DNA of 64,000 nt from Altererythrobacter rubellus. GTDB taxonomy: Bacteria; Pseudomonadota; Alphaproteobacteria; Sphingomonadales; Sphingomonadaceae. The position numbers and the translations under genes are program-made. This document shows positions 1 to 9,191 of the stretch, piece by piece. Positions within the stretch are counted from its first letter, which is position 1, and every line of letters starts with the position of its first letter. The stretch lies in assembly GCF_030284385.1 (NCBI RefSeq), contig NZ_CP127221.1, forward strand, positions 1,178,001-1,242,000, written 5' to 3'. Under the pieces are notes generated by a model. The model searched no databases. It was not told where the DNA came from and saw only the letters and a list, made by a program, of their open reading frames with translations.

Positions 1-53
1 CCCAGCCGGTCAATTGCCGGGGCCAAGGCTGATGGACGCGCGGGATCAGCCAT
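1..53 (-). CDS. Possible sensor histidine kinase start (ChvG-like), cut by window edge
   Basis: An ATG on the minus strand at position 53 opens a frame that runs off the window edge after about 17 codons. It overlaps the last 8 bases of the ChvI-like regulator gene. In alphaproteobacteria the gene after chvI is normally the partner kinase chvG, so that is the expected identity. The visible residues are too few to show any kinase motif, so the call rests on gene order alone. Confidence 0.35.
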   Translation of the reverse strand, partial: MADPARPSALAPAIDRL

Positions 54-798
54 CTGTGAAACTATACCCTGCACCGTAAAGCGTTTCGATTGCGCTGAAA
101 TCGTCGTCGACCTGGCGGAACTTGCGGCGCATCCGCTTGATATGGCTGTCGATTGTTCGGTCATCGACGAAGACATCATCCGGGTATGCCGCATCCATGA
201 GTTGGTTTCGGCTCTTGATGACCCCGGGACGGCCCGCAAGCGCTTCAAGGATCAGAAACTCCGTGACAGTCAGCGAAACGGGCTGCTCGTTCCATATTAC
301 ATGATGCCGTGACGGGTCCATATAGAGACGTCCGCGTGCAATGACTGTTTGCCGCTGATCGGAATTGCCTGGGTCGCTTTGTTCGCCCGCATTGATATGA
401 TCAGCGCGTCGCAAAATTGCGCGGATGCGAGCCAGCAAAAGACGCAAGCTGAATGGCTTGGCGATGTAGTCATCGGCGCCCAACTCTAGCCCGATCTCCT
501 CGTCGCGCTCGTCATCCTTGCTGGTCAGGAATATGACAGGCAGGGCAGACTCGCGCCGAACGCGGCGCAGCAACTCTAGCCCGTCCATCTTTGGCATCTT
601 GATATCGAACACGGCCAGATCTGGCGGATTGTCCAGCAAGGCCTTCAAGGCCGTTTCGCCATCCGAATAAACGCGAGTGGTGAACCCTTCCGCTTGAAGC
701 GCAATCGAAACCGACGTCAGGATGTTGCGGTCGTCGTCGACCAGCGCGATCACAGATTTCTCGCTTGTTTGGCCAGATTCGGCCGCAGAATTGTCCAT
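46..798 (-). CDS. chvI: OmpR-family response regulator, ChvI-like
   Basis: Two-component response regulator of about 250 residues that would bind DNA after phosphorylation by a ChvG-type kinase. The receiver domain (about residues 15-130) has the acidic triplet D21-D23, phospho-acceptor D65, T92 and K114. A winged-helix output domain fills roughly residues 155-245. The start at 798 is preferred because an AAGGG-type ribosome site lies six bases upstream; longer starts at 825 or 831 lack one. It is divergent from pckA, and ChvI is known to control pckA in Rhizobiales, so the same link is plausible here. The family assignment is strong; the exact regulon is inference. Confidence 0.88.
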   Translation of the reverse strand: MDNSAAESGQTSEKSVIALVDDDRNILTSVSIALQAEGFTTRVYSDGETALKALLDNPPDLAVFDIKMPKMDGLELLRRVRRESALPVIFLTSKDDERDEEIGLELGADDYIAKPFSLRLLLARIRAILRRADHINAGEQSDPGNSDQRQTVIARGRLYMDPSRHHVIWNEQPVSLTVTEFLILEALAGRPGVIKSRNQLMDAAYPDDVFVDDRTIDSHIKRMRRKFRQVDDDFSAIETLYGAGYSFTDG

Positions 799-1061
799 TT
801 CTGGCCCTTTCATCGCGCTATCCATACGCAATTAGCGTGTCCGGCGAAATGAAACAACGAATGGTCGCAAGAATCGGACAGATTGTGGCTATATGGCGCT
901 CGTGGTTTGACCTCATCTAAGCTCCAGACTAGAGAACAACTCAATTCCGCGCATTCGTATGCATAGCTCATCTATGGGCCCGTGCATGCAACGGCGCATT
1001 GAAGCAAAACACAGGCCTGATTGCAGCTCAGGTCAGTTCCGGAAGCATCCAGGAGAATCGC

Positions 1062-2666
1062 GTGTCCATTTCGCTTGCCGTTCCCTTGTCCGCCCAGGGC
1101 ATTGAAACCGCCTCTCGCATTCACTCAAACCTCGGCACACCGCAACTGGTCGAGCAAGCATTAGCCAGGGGCGAAGGCGAACTGTCGCACCATGGCGCGC
1201 TGGTTGTGCAAACCGGCCCGCACACAGGTCGCAGCGCGAAAGACAAATTCATCGTTCGCGATGCAGAGACTGAAGACAGCGTCTGGTGGGGAAAAGTCAA
1301 CGCCAGCATGACGCCTGAGCATTTCGCCGCGCTGAAGGAAGACTTTCTGGCTGCGCTCAAAGAGAAGGACGAGCTTTTCGTTGCGGACCTTTTCGGTGGT
1401 TCACAGCCGGAATACCGCGTAAATGTGCGTGTGATCAACGAGCTTGCTTGGCACAATCTGTTCATCCGCACGATGCTGGTTCGCCCGACTGCGGGTCAAC
1501 TGGCTGACTTCGCGCCTGAATACACGATCATTGATCTGCCAAGCTTCCGCGCCGATCCGGAACGCCACGGCACTCGCAGCGAAACTGTGATTGCTGTGAA
1601 CCTTAGTGAGAAACTGATCCTTATCGGCGGCACACGCTACGCCGGAGAGATGAAGAAGAGTGTCTTCGGCATTCTCAATTATCTGCTGCCGACCAAGGGT
1701 GTGATGCCGATGCACTGTTCGGCCAATGTCGGCGCAGACGGCAAGACTGCCGTCTTCTTCGGATTGTCCGGAACTGGCAAAACAACGCTTTCTGCAGACG
1801 CAAGCCGCACGCTGATCGGTGATGACGAGCATGGCTGGTCAGACACCGCGGTCTTCAATTTTGAAGGGGGCTGCTATGCCAAGATGATCCGCCTGTCTGA
1901 AGAGGCTGAACCGGAGATCTACGCAACAACACGACGGTTTGGCACAGTGCTCGAAAATGTCGTGATGGATCCGCAGACCCGCGAACTCGATTTCGATGAC
2001 AATACGCTCGCCGAAAATACACGCGGTGCTTACCCGATCGAATTTATTCCGAACACTTCGGAACACAATCTCGGACCGGTGCCCAGCAATGTTATCATGC
2101 TGACCGCTGATGCATTTGGCGTTTTGCCTCCGATCGCCCGGCTTACACCCGATCAGGCCATGTATCACTTCCTGTCGGGCTATACCGCAAAGGTAGCGGG
2201 TACAGAAATCGGCGTGACCGAGCCTGAAGCCACCTTCAGCACATGTTTCGGGGCACCGTTCATGCCGCGCCACCCGAGCGTTTACGGCAATCTTCTGAAA
2301 GAACGCATCGCCAAGGGCGGCGTTGCGTGCTGGCTGGTCAACACCGGCTGGACCGGCGGCAAATATGGCGTGGGCAATCGTATGCCGATCAAAGCGACGC
2401 GCGCACTGCTTAATGCAGCGCTCGATGGAAGCTTGAATGATGTCGAGTTCCGCAGGGACGTGAATTTCGGCTTCGATGTGCCGGTTGCCGTTCCGGGAGT
2501 GGACACCGCGATCCTCGATCCGCGCGGCACATGGACGGACAAGGAAGAGTATGACCGCACCGCTGAGAAGCTGGTCAAGCTGTTCGTTGAGAATTTTGCG
2601 CAGTTTGCAGATCACGTTGATCAAGGTGTTCGCGAAGCTGCTCCGCGCAGCATTGTTGCCGCCTGA
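1062..2666 (+). CDS. pckA: Phosphoenolpyruvate carboxykinase (ATP)
   Basis: Converts oxaloacetate and ATP to phosphoenolpyruvate and CO2, the first committed step of gluconeogenesis, in the cytoplasm. The 534-residue product has the usual family length. It carries the P-loop with SGTGKTT (about residues 235-242), the following GDDEHGW metal/nucleotide segment, and the R-G-A-YP substrate region. GTG at 1062 is chosen because AGGAGA lies five bases upstream; the open frame continues back to a TTG at 999, but that adds residues atypical of the family. A strong intrinsic terminator follows 22 bases after the stop, so it is probably a single-gene transcript. Confidence 0.97.
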   Translation: MSISLAVPLSAQGIETASRIHSNLGTPQLVEQALARGEGELSHHGALVVQTGPHTGRSAKDKFIVRDAETEDSVWWGKVNASMTPEHFAALKEDFLAALKEKDELFVADLFGGSQPEYRVNVRVINELAWHNLFIRTMLVRPTAGQLADFAPEYTIIDLPSFRADPERHGTRSETVIAVNLSEKLILIGGTRYAGEMKKSVFGILNYLLPTKGVMPMHCSANVGADGKTAVFFGLSGTGKTTLSADASRTLIGDDEHGWSDTAVFNFEGGCYAKMIRLSEEAEPEIYATTRRFGTVLENVVMDPQTRELDFDDNTLAENTRGAYPIEFIPNTSEHNLGPVPSNVIMLTADAFGVLPPIARLTPDQAMYHFLSGYTAKVAGTEIGVTEPEATFSTCFGAPFMPRHPSVYGNLLKERIAKGGVACWLVNTGWTGGKYGVGNRMPIKATRALLNAALDGSLNDVEFRRDVNFGFDVPVAVPGVDTAILDPRGTWTDKEEYDRTAEKLVKLFVENFAQFADHVDQGVREAAPRSIVAA

Positions 2667-2688
2667 CAAGATTAACGTAGAGGAGAGG

Positions 2689-2725
2689 AAGGCCTCGTTC
2701 CCATTCGGGAGCGGGGCCTTTTCAT
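2689..2725 (+). terminator. Intrinsic terminator of pckA
   Basis: A 14-bp stem (2689-2702 with 2707-2720, two G-U pairs, no mismatch in RNA) closes a 4-base ATTC loop and is followed by a U-rich stretch. It starts 22 bases after the pckA stop codon. Confidence 0.9.
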
Positions 2726-2881
2726 TTGTTTATTTGGCCGCAGGCGTCACAGACCTTCGGTTGTCACTCAAACTTTACCCCAATGTGGTGATAAGTCATG
2801 AGCATGTCCAACGGTGTAGTTACCGCCAGTGTTGTCTAATTCCTGCATCATTGCCCTGTGTGGCTAGAGCGATAATCTGGG

Positions 2882-4735
2882 CTATTGTGAGGCGCTGGCA
2901 ATATACCGCTCTACATTCGCTTCCAGCACGTTGAGCGGGGCGTTGCCGCCCATCACCACAGCATCGTTGAATGCCTTGAAGTCATACGCTGCGCCCAGCT
3001 CAGCCTCGGCGCGGCTGCGCAGGTCGACAATCCGGCTATGGCCAAGCTTGTATCCCGTCGCCTGGCCCGGCCAGCTGCAATAGCGGTCAACCTCGCCGCG
3101 CACTTCGATCGGTTTGGAGCCATTGCGTTCGACAAAGAAATTGACTGCACGTTCGCGGCTCCAGCCCTTGGCGTGCAGCCCTGTGTCGACCACCATACGG
3201 CAAGCGCGGAACGCGAGCGATTGCAGATAGCCCAAACGCCCAACCTTGAAATCGTCATAAGCGCCGAGCTCGTCGGCCAATTGCTCGCCGTACAATGCCC
3301 AACCTTCGCTGAACGGGTTGAAGGCGAGGATCGAGCGGATCAAGGGCAAGCGGTTGGAATATTCGCCTTCCCATACGTGGCCGGGAATGGCCTCGTGATA
3401 GGTCAGGTCAGCCAGATCATATTTGCGGTGCAGGTCTGTGCTGCGCAGATTGATCCAGAAGCGTCCGGGAATGGTGCCATCCTTGCTGCCAGCGCCGCCG
3501 TAGGCGCCCGGTGCACCGGCTTCTTCCGCGATGGGAATTCGGGTGACCTCCAGATTGGGATCGACCAGCGTGTTGAAGGCGCGCGGCATTTGGCTCTTGA
3601 TCCAGTTGATCCGGTCCCAGATGAATTCGAAGATTTCCTCGCGCCCCGCATCCCCCTCTGCAAACATATAGCGCGGGTCAGAACCAAGCGCCTGCATACG
3701 CTCGCCTACAGTGCCATCAGTATAACCGATCTCGCGCAAGATGGGGTCCATCCGCGAATGAAGCGCTTCGAGTTCTTCCAGACCTTGCTGGTGGATTTCA
3801 TCGGGCGTCATACGTGTTGTGGTGCTTGAACGAAGCGCCCAGGCGTAAAATTCATCACCACGTGGACGGGCGGAAATCCCGGGTTCGGAAGTCGCAACAC
3901 CGCGCTCTACGCGCAATTCTTCCAGCTGACGGGTTAGCGCTTCAGCGATCGGGCCGGTTTCCAGCCTGCTCGCCAGGTTCGCATGACTTTCCGGCATACC
4001 GGCCTCACGCAATCTTGCGCGCAGAGGTTCTGCGAACAGTTCGCCTTTGCCGGCGCTGGCGATGCTCTGCTCCATCTGATTGATGGCCTTGTCGAGCAGG
4101 AAATCGGGCGGAACAACGCCCATCGCGCGCGCCGCTTTGATCCGCGCCAGTTCCCCGTCGAACGCAAATGGAAGCTGCTGCATCCGTTCGATGTAAGCGT
4201 CGGCATCGTCGCCATCGCGCATCGGCGTGTCTGACTGCATGAAACGCGGCGCGCCGATGTAAGAACCGACATTCTGGATCACGACATAGGGTGCGGTGCG
4301 CCAGCTGCCGACGGGCGTATCGCCATAGGGCAGGGCAAAGCCGTCGAGCGCCAGCTCATATGCACTTTCGACCACTTCCAGATTGGTGCGGTTGGTGCTG
4401 TCGAGGCCATCCTTCGGAAAGGCCCGCACCCGCGCCAGATCTTCACGCAAAGTACTGGCATAGGCTTGCTGGCCTTCGGGCGATTGATCCTCAAGCTTTC
4501 CGCGTAGGTAGGCATAGCGACCGGTATCAACGCCGAGCGTCGTTGCGCGGCTAGGCTCGTGATGGAGCAGATTATACGCCACGACCTCGAGCAAGCGCTC
4601 AGCACCGATCGTTTGAGCCTGCGCAATCCCCTCTGGACGCGGGATCGCGGCGCAGCCAGACAGTGTAAGCGCGGTCGTCGCGCCAAGCCCGGCGAGGGTC
4701 TGGCGACGTGTGAGCGAAATGGAGTTTTTGATCAT
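2882..4735 (-). CDS. DUF885 family protein, predicted secreted lipoprotein
   Basis: About 617 residues. The N-terminus carries a twin-arginine motif (TRRQTLAG) and then a hydrophobic stretch ending in the lipobox LSGC near residue 28, so it is likely a Tat-exported lipoprotein. The DUF885 hallmark HExxPGH appears as HEAIPGH in the C-terminal third. This resembles a zinc-binding peptidase site, and the family is thought to contain metallopeptidases, but the substrate is unknown. Start 4735 gives the signal peptide right at the N-terminus; a longer frame reaches 4828 but would bury it. Confidence 0.88.
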   Translation of the reverse strand: MIKNSISLTRRQTLAGLGATTALTLSGCAAIPRPEGIAQAQTIGAERLLEVVAYNLLHHEPSRATTLGVDTGRYAYLRGKLEDQSPEGQQAYASTLREDLARVRAFPKDGLDSTNRTNLEVVESAYELALDGFALPYGDTPVGSWRTAPYVVIQNVGSYIGAPRFMQSDTPMRDGDDADAYIERMQQLPFAFDGELARIKAARAMGVVPPDFLLDKAINQMEQSIASAGKGELFAEPLRARLREAGMPESHANLASRLETGPIAEALTRQLEELRVERGVATSEPGISARPRGDEFYAWALRSSTTTRMTPDEIHQQGLEELEALHSRMDPILREIGYTDGTVGERMQALGSDPRYMFAEGDAGREEIFEFIWDRINWIKSQMPRAFNTLVDPNLEVTRIPIAEEAGAPGAYGGAGSKDGTIPGRFWINLRSTDLHRKYDLADLTYHEAIPGHVWEGEYSNRLPLIRSILAFNPFSEGWALYGEQLADELGAYDDFKVGRLGYLQSLAFRACRMVVDTGLHAKGWSRERAVNFFVERNGSKPIEVRGEVDRYCSWPGQATGYKLGHSRIVDLRSRAEAELGAAYDFKAFNDAVVMGGNAPLNVLEANVERYIASASQ

Positions 4736-4831
4736 GCGGTCGGTGTTAGCGAGGCGAAAGCCCGAGTCAATCTTGCCCCGTTTGCTACCGGCCGCAAATC
4801 GTCTAACGGACCATACAAGGAGTTTCACGCC

Positions 4832-5041
4832 ATGAATGCGGTATTGTCGATCATCATGTTGGCTGCGGGCGCGCTGGTCGTTGGTGCGTCTCTGCTTTGG
4901 CGTAGAGGCGCACCGCTCAAGCAGCCGCTGTTGATGCTTCTGCTTGCGGTGATTGCAGTGGTGAATGTGTTGATCTGGACGCTGCCCGGATCAAGCGGAG
5001 AGGCTCCGCTTGATCAGGTGCAGCAGATCACCGGTGAGTGA
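4832..5041 (+). CDS. Small two-helix membrane protein, unknown function
   Basis: A 69-residue protein preceded by AAGGAG nine bases before ATG 4832. Two hydrophobic segments (about residues 4-23 and 33-52) are joined by a short basic loop with WRRG, and a polar tail follows. It lies divergently from the DUF885 lipoprotein gene, about 97 bases from its start, and ends 7 bases before the convergent tonB gene. The ribosome site and membrane profile support a real gene. No family is recognised. Confidence 0.7.
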   Translation: MNAVLSIIMLAAGALVVGASLLWRRGAPLKQPLLMLLLAVIAVVNVLIWTLPGSSGEAPLDQVQQITGE

Positions 5042-5047
5042 TCGAAG

Positions 5048-5716
5048 CTAGTCGGGTAGCTCCCAAGAGATTGCATTGGAATAAGTGCTGGCGACGGCTT
5101 GGCCATTCGCGTCAGTTGCCGCATTGAACCGCGCTCGCTTGGCGATTAGCTCGCATGTCGCATTGTCCAGCGCATTATGCCCGGTTGAGCGCGTGATCTC
5201 ACAGCCTGTGACGCGCCCGCTTGCATTGATCTTAAGCGAGAAACGCGCAGTGCCGGTCCACTCGCGATTGATCCAGACGGTCCGATAGTCGCTCTCCGTC
5301 ACCCAACGGCCCGGATCATTGCGCGGCGTGGCGACCGCCGGCTTGATCGAGCCGAAGCCGGGGCCGGTGTCAATCGGCGGCAAAGCGAAGGGGATTACCT
5401 CGCCGCCAATCGGGGGCAATTGTTCAATTGGCTTCACTGTCCAGTCCGAAGTCGGGATTTCAATCGGGCGTTCCGGTGCCACCACTTGAGTGGAAGCCGT
5501 GTCCGGCTTCGGTTTGGGTTCGATGATTTCCTCTGGCGGTGGTGGGGGCGGGAGTTTGACCGTTACGCCTTCAAAGGGCTTCTGCTCTGGCGGCAGGATG
5601 ATGTCTTTTACCGCCAATCCCGAGATGAAGATCGCGCCCAGTGCTGCGGGCAGGATTATCGCGCCTGCCATGCCAGCGCTGCGCTCCTTCAGGCTCTTCT
5701 GATCTGCAAATGCCAT
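5048..5716 (-). CDS. tonB: Energy transducer TonB
   Basis: About 222 residues. It couples the inner-membrane proton-motive force (through ExbB/ExbD, not in this window) to outer-membrane TonB-dependent receptors. It has a cytoplasmic N-terminus, one membrane anchor at about residues 17-40, and a periplasmic Pro-rich stretch with a run of six prolines followed by EPKPKP. The C-terminal TonB domain has RFSLKINASGRVTGC and ends with the typical W-E-L-P-D. Start 5716 has a GAGGAG site nine bases upstream. A palindrome resembling a Zur box lies about 85 bases upstream, suggesting zinc control. Confidence 0.88.
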   Translation of the reverse strand: MAFADQKSLKERSAGMAGAIILPAALGAIFISGLAVKDIILPPEQKPFEGVTVKLPPPPPPEEIIEPKPKPDTASTQVVAPERPIEIPTSDWTVKPIEQLPPIGGEVIPFALPPIDTGPGFGSIKPAVATPRNDPGRWVTESDYRTVWINREWTGTARFSLKINASGRVTGCEITRSTGHNALDNATCELIAKRARFNAATDANGQAVASTYSNAISWELPD

Positions 5717-5800
5717 GCTTTCGGCTCCTCTCTTTCCAAAGCGGGGCCGCATCGGGGCTTTTCTGCCATTTATGGACCTGCAAGCGGCGCCACAAATAAA

Positions 5801-5817
5801 ATGTTACAACATAACAT
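5801..5817. promoter_or_regulatory. Zur-like operator upstream of tonB
   Basis: A 17-base element, ATGTTA-CAACA-TAACAT, forms a perfect 6-bp inverted repeat with a 5-base centre in an AT-rich stretch about 85 bases upstream of the tonB start. It resembles the published Zur consensus (ATGTTAT-N3-ATAACAT), differing at one core position. That Zur is the regulator is inference. Confidence 0.5.
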
Positions 5818-5924
5818 AAATTGATGCAAGGCATGTTCATTTACGCGCGCGTTCGCACGATTAAGTGTCTGATTAACAGATGAATTGTGCGCGTCGGCGC
5901 AGAGCTTCTGCGCCGCTCACGTCA

Positions 5925-6581
5925 TCACTTGATCGGACAGTCCGGATCGAGTCGGAAGTCGAGATAATTATCGACTGAGCCCATCAGATCTTCGATTTCG
6001 TTTTCGAAGAAGTGGTTGGCGCGCGGGATCTCTTCATGATGGATCGTGATGTGCTTTTGCGTGCGCAGCTTGTCGACCAGCTTCTGCACGGCGGTCGGTT
6101 GCACTACCGTGTCCGCGGCACCCTGAATGAAGATGCCCGAAGCCGGGCAGGGCGCAAGGAAGCTGAAGTCATACATGTTAGCGGGCGGTGCGACCGAGAT
6201 AAATCCGCGCACTTCGGGGCGGCGCATCAGCAACTGCATACCGATCAAAGCACCGAAGCTGTAACCGGCAACCCAAGTGGTTTGCGCCTCTGGGTGGATC
6301 GACTGAACCCAATCGAGCGCAGATGCTGCATCGCTGAGTTCGCCAATACCGTTGTCAAAGCTGCCCTGACTGCGGCCAACACCGCGGAAGTTGAAGCGCA
6401 GCGTTGCAAAGCCGCGATCGCTGAAGGTTTTGTACATCCGTTGCACAATGCGATCATTCATGGTGCCGCCACCTTCGGGGTGCGGATGCAAAATCATTGC
6501 GACCGGTGCACGCGGGCGCGGTGGAGGAGAGAAACGACCTTCAAGACGGCCTTCGGGGCCGGGAAAGATGACTGAGGGCAT
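5925..6581 (-). CDS. Alpha/beta hydrolase (COG2945-like)
   Basis: A 218-residue cytoplasmic alpha/beta hydrolase with no signal peptide. It shows the oxyanion-region HPHPEGGG (about residues 32-39), the nucleophile elbow GYSFG with Ser108, and an acidic residue plus final His in the C-terminal part (ANHFF). The HPHP-N-D-R pattern and length match the COG2945 group, whose substrates are unknown. Start 6581 places the conserved region near the N-terminus; an in-frame alternative at 6626 would overlap the divergent desulfurase gene. Confidence 0.8.
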   Translation of the reverse strand: MPSVIFPGPEGRLEGRFSPPPRPRAPVAMILHPHPEGGGTMNDRIVQRMYKTFSDRGFATLRFNFRGVGRSQGSFDNGIGELSDAASALDWVQSIHPEAQTTWVAGYSFGALIGMQLLMRRPEVRGFISVAPPANMYDFSFLAPCPASGIFIQGAADTVVQPTAVQKLVDKLRTQKHITIHHEEIPRANHFFENEIEDLMGSVDNYLDFRLDPDCPIK

Positions 6582-6626
6582 CGGGAAACCTGCCAGAAAA
6601 GAGTTGGCGCATTGGCCGGGTGGCAC

Positions 6627-7691
6627 ATGCGAAGTCGCGCGCTATATAGGGTTTATTGCGCAAATCGCAATGAAATTGGCCAGCAAGAAAGCACTCGTCC
6701 CATTCCCGAACGCATCTATCTCGATCACGCCGCGACCAGCCCGCTGCGCCCCGAAGCAAAAGCGGCGATGGAAGAGGGCTTTCGCATCTGGGCAAACCCG
6801 TCTTCTCCGCATGCCGAAGGGCGCAAGGCCAAGGCCGCGCTGGAGGATGCGCGCGAACGGATCAAGCGCGCGCTCGGTTGGGATGGCGAGCTGATCTTCA
6901 CCAGCGGCGCAAGCGAGGCGTTGTGGATCGCGCTCAACCGCGCGAAGGGAACGCGCCGTGTAGTCAGCGCAGTTGAGCATGATGCGGTGTACCGGGCTGC
7001 GCCCGATGCGGAACAAATCTCAGACAACACAACTTTGGATGAGAATTGCATTCTCGCGATACAGCATGTGAACTCTGAAACCGGAGTGATTAATCCCGTC
7101 GATCAAATGGTTGAGACGGTGCGAAAAACGGGCGCGATCGTGCTGTCCGATTGCGCGCAGAGCGCGGGCAAGCTCGCGCTTCCAGATGCTGACATGATTG
7201 TCGTTTCTGCGCATAAGTTTGGCGGACCGATTGGTATCGGTGCTCTGCTGGTCCGGGATTACAATTTGTTGGAGCCCGTTGGCGGACATGAACGTGGATA
7301 TCGGCAAGGTACAGAAAACATGCCTGCGGCATTGGGAATGGCCGCGGCGCTAGAGGCGGGTGATTGGCAAACGACGGCGGCAGATCGCGTGAAGTTTGCC
7401 GAGCAGCTGGGCAAGGAAGTGCTCCGCTTTGGTGAACAGAATGATTATATTTTCGCGGTGACGCATCCCTCAATATCTGCCCAAGCGCTTCTGATCCGTC
7501 TCGATGCGATGGGGTATGCGGTGTCGGCGGGAAGCGCGTGTTCATCCGGAACGCTCAAAAAAAGCCGCGTGCTTGATGCCTTTGGCGTATCCGATGAGGT
7601 TGCGGCGCGGACAATCCGGGTCAGCATCGGCTGGAACACGACACCGGACGACTTGGCCAAGTTTGCCAAAGCTTGGAAGTCGCTCATATGA
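6627..7691 (+). CDS. Cysteine desulfurase family protein (first of a tandem pair)
   Basis: PLP-dependent aminotransferase class V enzyme of the NifS/IscS type, expected to take sulfur from cysteine for Fe-S clusters or tRNA thiolation. The motifs are present: YLDHAATSPLRP near the N-terminus, a His in VEHDAV, an Asp in SDCAQSAGK, the PLP lysine in SAHKFGG, and the persulfide Cys in SACSSG. The start is uncertain. ATG 6627 leaves about 28 atypical residues before the conserved region, and no ATG, GTG or TTG lies in frame nearer to it. Its stop overlaps the next gene as ATGA. Confidence 0.85.
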   Translation: MRSRALYRVYCANRNEIGQQESTRPIPERIYLDHAATSPLRPEAKAAMEEGFRIWANPSSPHAEGRKAKAALEDARERIKRALGWDGELIFTSGASEALWIALNRAKGTRRVVSAVEHDAVYRAAPDAEQISDNTTLDENCILAIQHVNSETGVINPVDQMVETVRKTGAIVLSDCAQSAGKLALPDADMIVVSAHKFGGPIGIGALLVRDYNLLEPVGGHERGYRQGTENMPAALGMAAALEAGDWQTTAADRVKFAEQLGKEVLRFGEQNDYIFAVTHPSISAQALLIRLDAMGYAVSAGSACSSGTLKKSRVLDAFGVSDEVAARTIRVSIGWNTTPDDLAKFAKAWKSLI

Positions 7692-8764
7692 TCTACCTCG
7701 ATTACCAAGCCACGACCCCGCTCGCGCCCGAAGCGCGCGACGCGATGCTGCGCTGGCTCGACGGGCCGGATGGCACCGGTTTCGGCAATCCGCACAGCGC
7801 GCACCGCATGGGCCGGATGGCGGCTGCGGCGATCGAAGCCGCGCGGGACAGGATTTCGGCGCTCTTCCCACCCGGCGGCAAAGTGATCTTCACCGGCGGC
7901 GCCACCGAAGCGCTTAACCTGGCGATCCGAGGCTCTGGTAATGGTGGCAGCGTATCCTATTCCGCGATCGAGCACTCGGCCGTCGGCGATACAGCGCAAG
8001 CTGCGGGCAAGTCGCACATCCTCAATGTCGACCATGACGGCCAGTGCGACGCGAAACAGGACATGCCCGATGACACCCGCCTGATCGCGGTGATGCAGGT
8101 CAATAATGAGATTGGCGTGATCCAGCCAACACTCGAATGGCATCGCAGGGCCAAAGAAGCGAACGCGCTATATCTGTGCGACGCGGTGCAGGCGTACGGC
8201 AAAGTGGAAGTCACCGGCGCGGACATGATCGCGGTTAGCGCGCACAAGCTTCACGGGCCCAAGGGCATCGGCGCGCTGTGGGTGCGTGACGGGGTCGAAC
8301 TGACTGAGATGCAAACGGGCGGGGGGCAGGAGCATGATTTGCGCTCTGGCACCTTGTCACCCGCGCTGATCGCGGGGTTCGGCGCGGCTGCCGAGCTCGC
8401 AAATGAACGCATGGCAGTGGACGCGGCACATGTGGAAGCACTGTGGGAACGTGCGCGAGAGTTGTTTGCGGACTGGACGCTCAATGGCAGTGCGGAGGCG
8501 CGCTGGCACGGCAATCTCAATATTCGCAGAGACGGGCTTGATGTTGTCCGGCTTATGTCTGACGTGCGCGATGTTATGTTCAGCGCGGGCTCTGCCTGTG
8601 CGAGCGGATCGGGCCGCCCCAGCCATGTATTGAAAGCGATCGGACTGTCAGACGCTGAAGCGAAATCCTCTATCCGGCTGGGTTTCGGGCGCTATACCAC
8701 GCTGGAAGAGATTGAAATCGCGGCGAATAAGATCAACGTTGCGGCGAAGGAGCAAGGGCTGTGA
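7688..8764 (+). CDS. Cysteine desulfurase family protein (second of the pair)
   Basis: A 358-residue NifS/IscS-like enzyme. It starts with MIYLDYQATTP, has a His in IEHSAV, an Asp in LCDAVQAYGK, the PLP lysine in SAHKLHGPKG, and an active-site loop with Cys in GSACASG. Start ATG 7688 overlaps the previous stop by four bases (ATGA), and its own stop overlaps the ferredoxin start as GTGA, so all three genes are probably translationally coupled. It is similar to but clearly diverged from its upstream neighbour, and both keep the catalytic residues. Which one feeds which sulfur acceptor cannot be read from sequence. Confidence 0.92.
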   Translation: MIYLDYQATTPLAPEARDAMLRWLDGPDGTGFGNPHSAHRMGRMAAAAIEAARDRISALFPPGGKVIFTGGATEALNLAIRGSGNGGSVSYSAIEHSAVGDTAQAAGKSHILNVDHDGQCDAKQDMPDDTRLIAVMQVNNEIGVIQPTLEWHRRAKEANALYLCDAVQAYGKVEVTGADMIAVSAHKLHGPKGIGALWVRDGVELTEMQTGGGQEHDLRSGTLSPALIAGFGAAAELANERMAVDAAHVEALWERARELFADWTLNGSAEARWHGNLNIRRDGLDVVRLMSDVRDVMFSAGSACASGSGRPSHVLKAIGLSDAEAKSSIRLGFGRYTTLEEIEIAANKINVAAKEQGL

Positions 8765-9096
8765 GTATCAAAGTCCGTTTTTCGGACACACAGGGCAATG
8801 TCACCGAAGGCGAGGGTGAAGTGGGCCAATCACTGCTCGAAGTGGGGCAGGCGCTGGGCCTGCCGCTGGAGGGCACATGCGAAGGCCAGATGGCTTGCTC
8901 GACCTGCCATGTCATTGTTGATGCGGAATGGTTCGATAAGCTTGCCGAAGCGAGCGAAGAAGAGGAAGACATGCTCGATTTCGCCGCCGGAGTGCGCCGC
9001 ACGAGCCGCCTTTCCTGCCAGATCGATTTGACCCAAGAGCTCGACGGGCTCAGCGTCACTGTACCCGCCGAAGCGCATGATATGCGACGGATGTAG
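8761..9096 (+). CDS. 2Fe-2S ferredoxin, adrenodoxin type
   Basis: A 111-residue [2Fe-2S] ferredoxin of the adrenodoxin/Fdx group. The four cluster cysteines follow the family spacing C-x5-C-x2-C (CEGQMACSTC, about residues 40-49), with the fourth in RLSCQ near residue 86. The GTG start overlaps the stop of the second desulfurase. Ferredoxins of this type supply electrons for Fe-S cluster assembly, which agrees with its place behind two desulfurases. The DMRRM C-terminus is typical. Confidence 0.93.
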   Translation: MSIKVRFSDTQGNVTEGEGEVGQSLLEVGQALGLPLEGTCEGQMACSTCHVIVDAEWFDKLAEASEEEEDMLDFAAGVRRTSRLSCQIDLTQELDGLSVTVPAEAHDMRRM

Positions 9097-9098
9097 TT

Positions 9099-9130
9099 AC
9101 GTCCGCTAACGACCCCATCTCCTGACATTC
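9099..9130. repeat. Degenerate copy of an interspersed palindromic repeat
   Basis: GTCCGCTAACGACCCC followed eight bases later by GACATTC resembles the intact palindrome at 59086-59117. The left half matches almost exactly and the right half is decayed. It sits in the 95-base gap between the ferredoxin and parC genes. Confidence 0.4.
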
Positions 9131-9191
9131 AGTTCATTCCTGTGGAAACGCCTCTCCCCCTATCCGGCGCGCGTTGCTAAGCGCGTGTGTG

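Noticed and set aside
999..1061. Upstream TTG start for pckA.
   Set aside because: It adds a non-family N-terminus; the GTG at 1062 has a clear AGGAGA ribosome site.
2721..2881. Gap after the pckA terminator.
   Set aside because: No small gene, RNA structure or repeat was seen.
5861..5876. TTAA-N8-TTAAC near the hydrolase/tonB gap, resembling a CtrA site.
   Set aside because: The spacer is 8 rather than 7 bases and it lies downstream of both flanking genes' starts.
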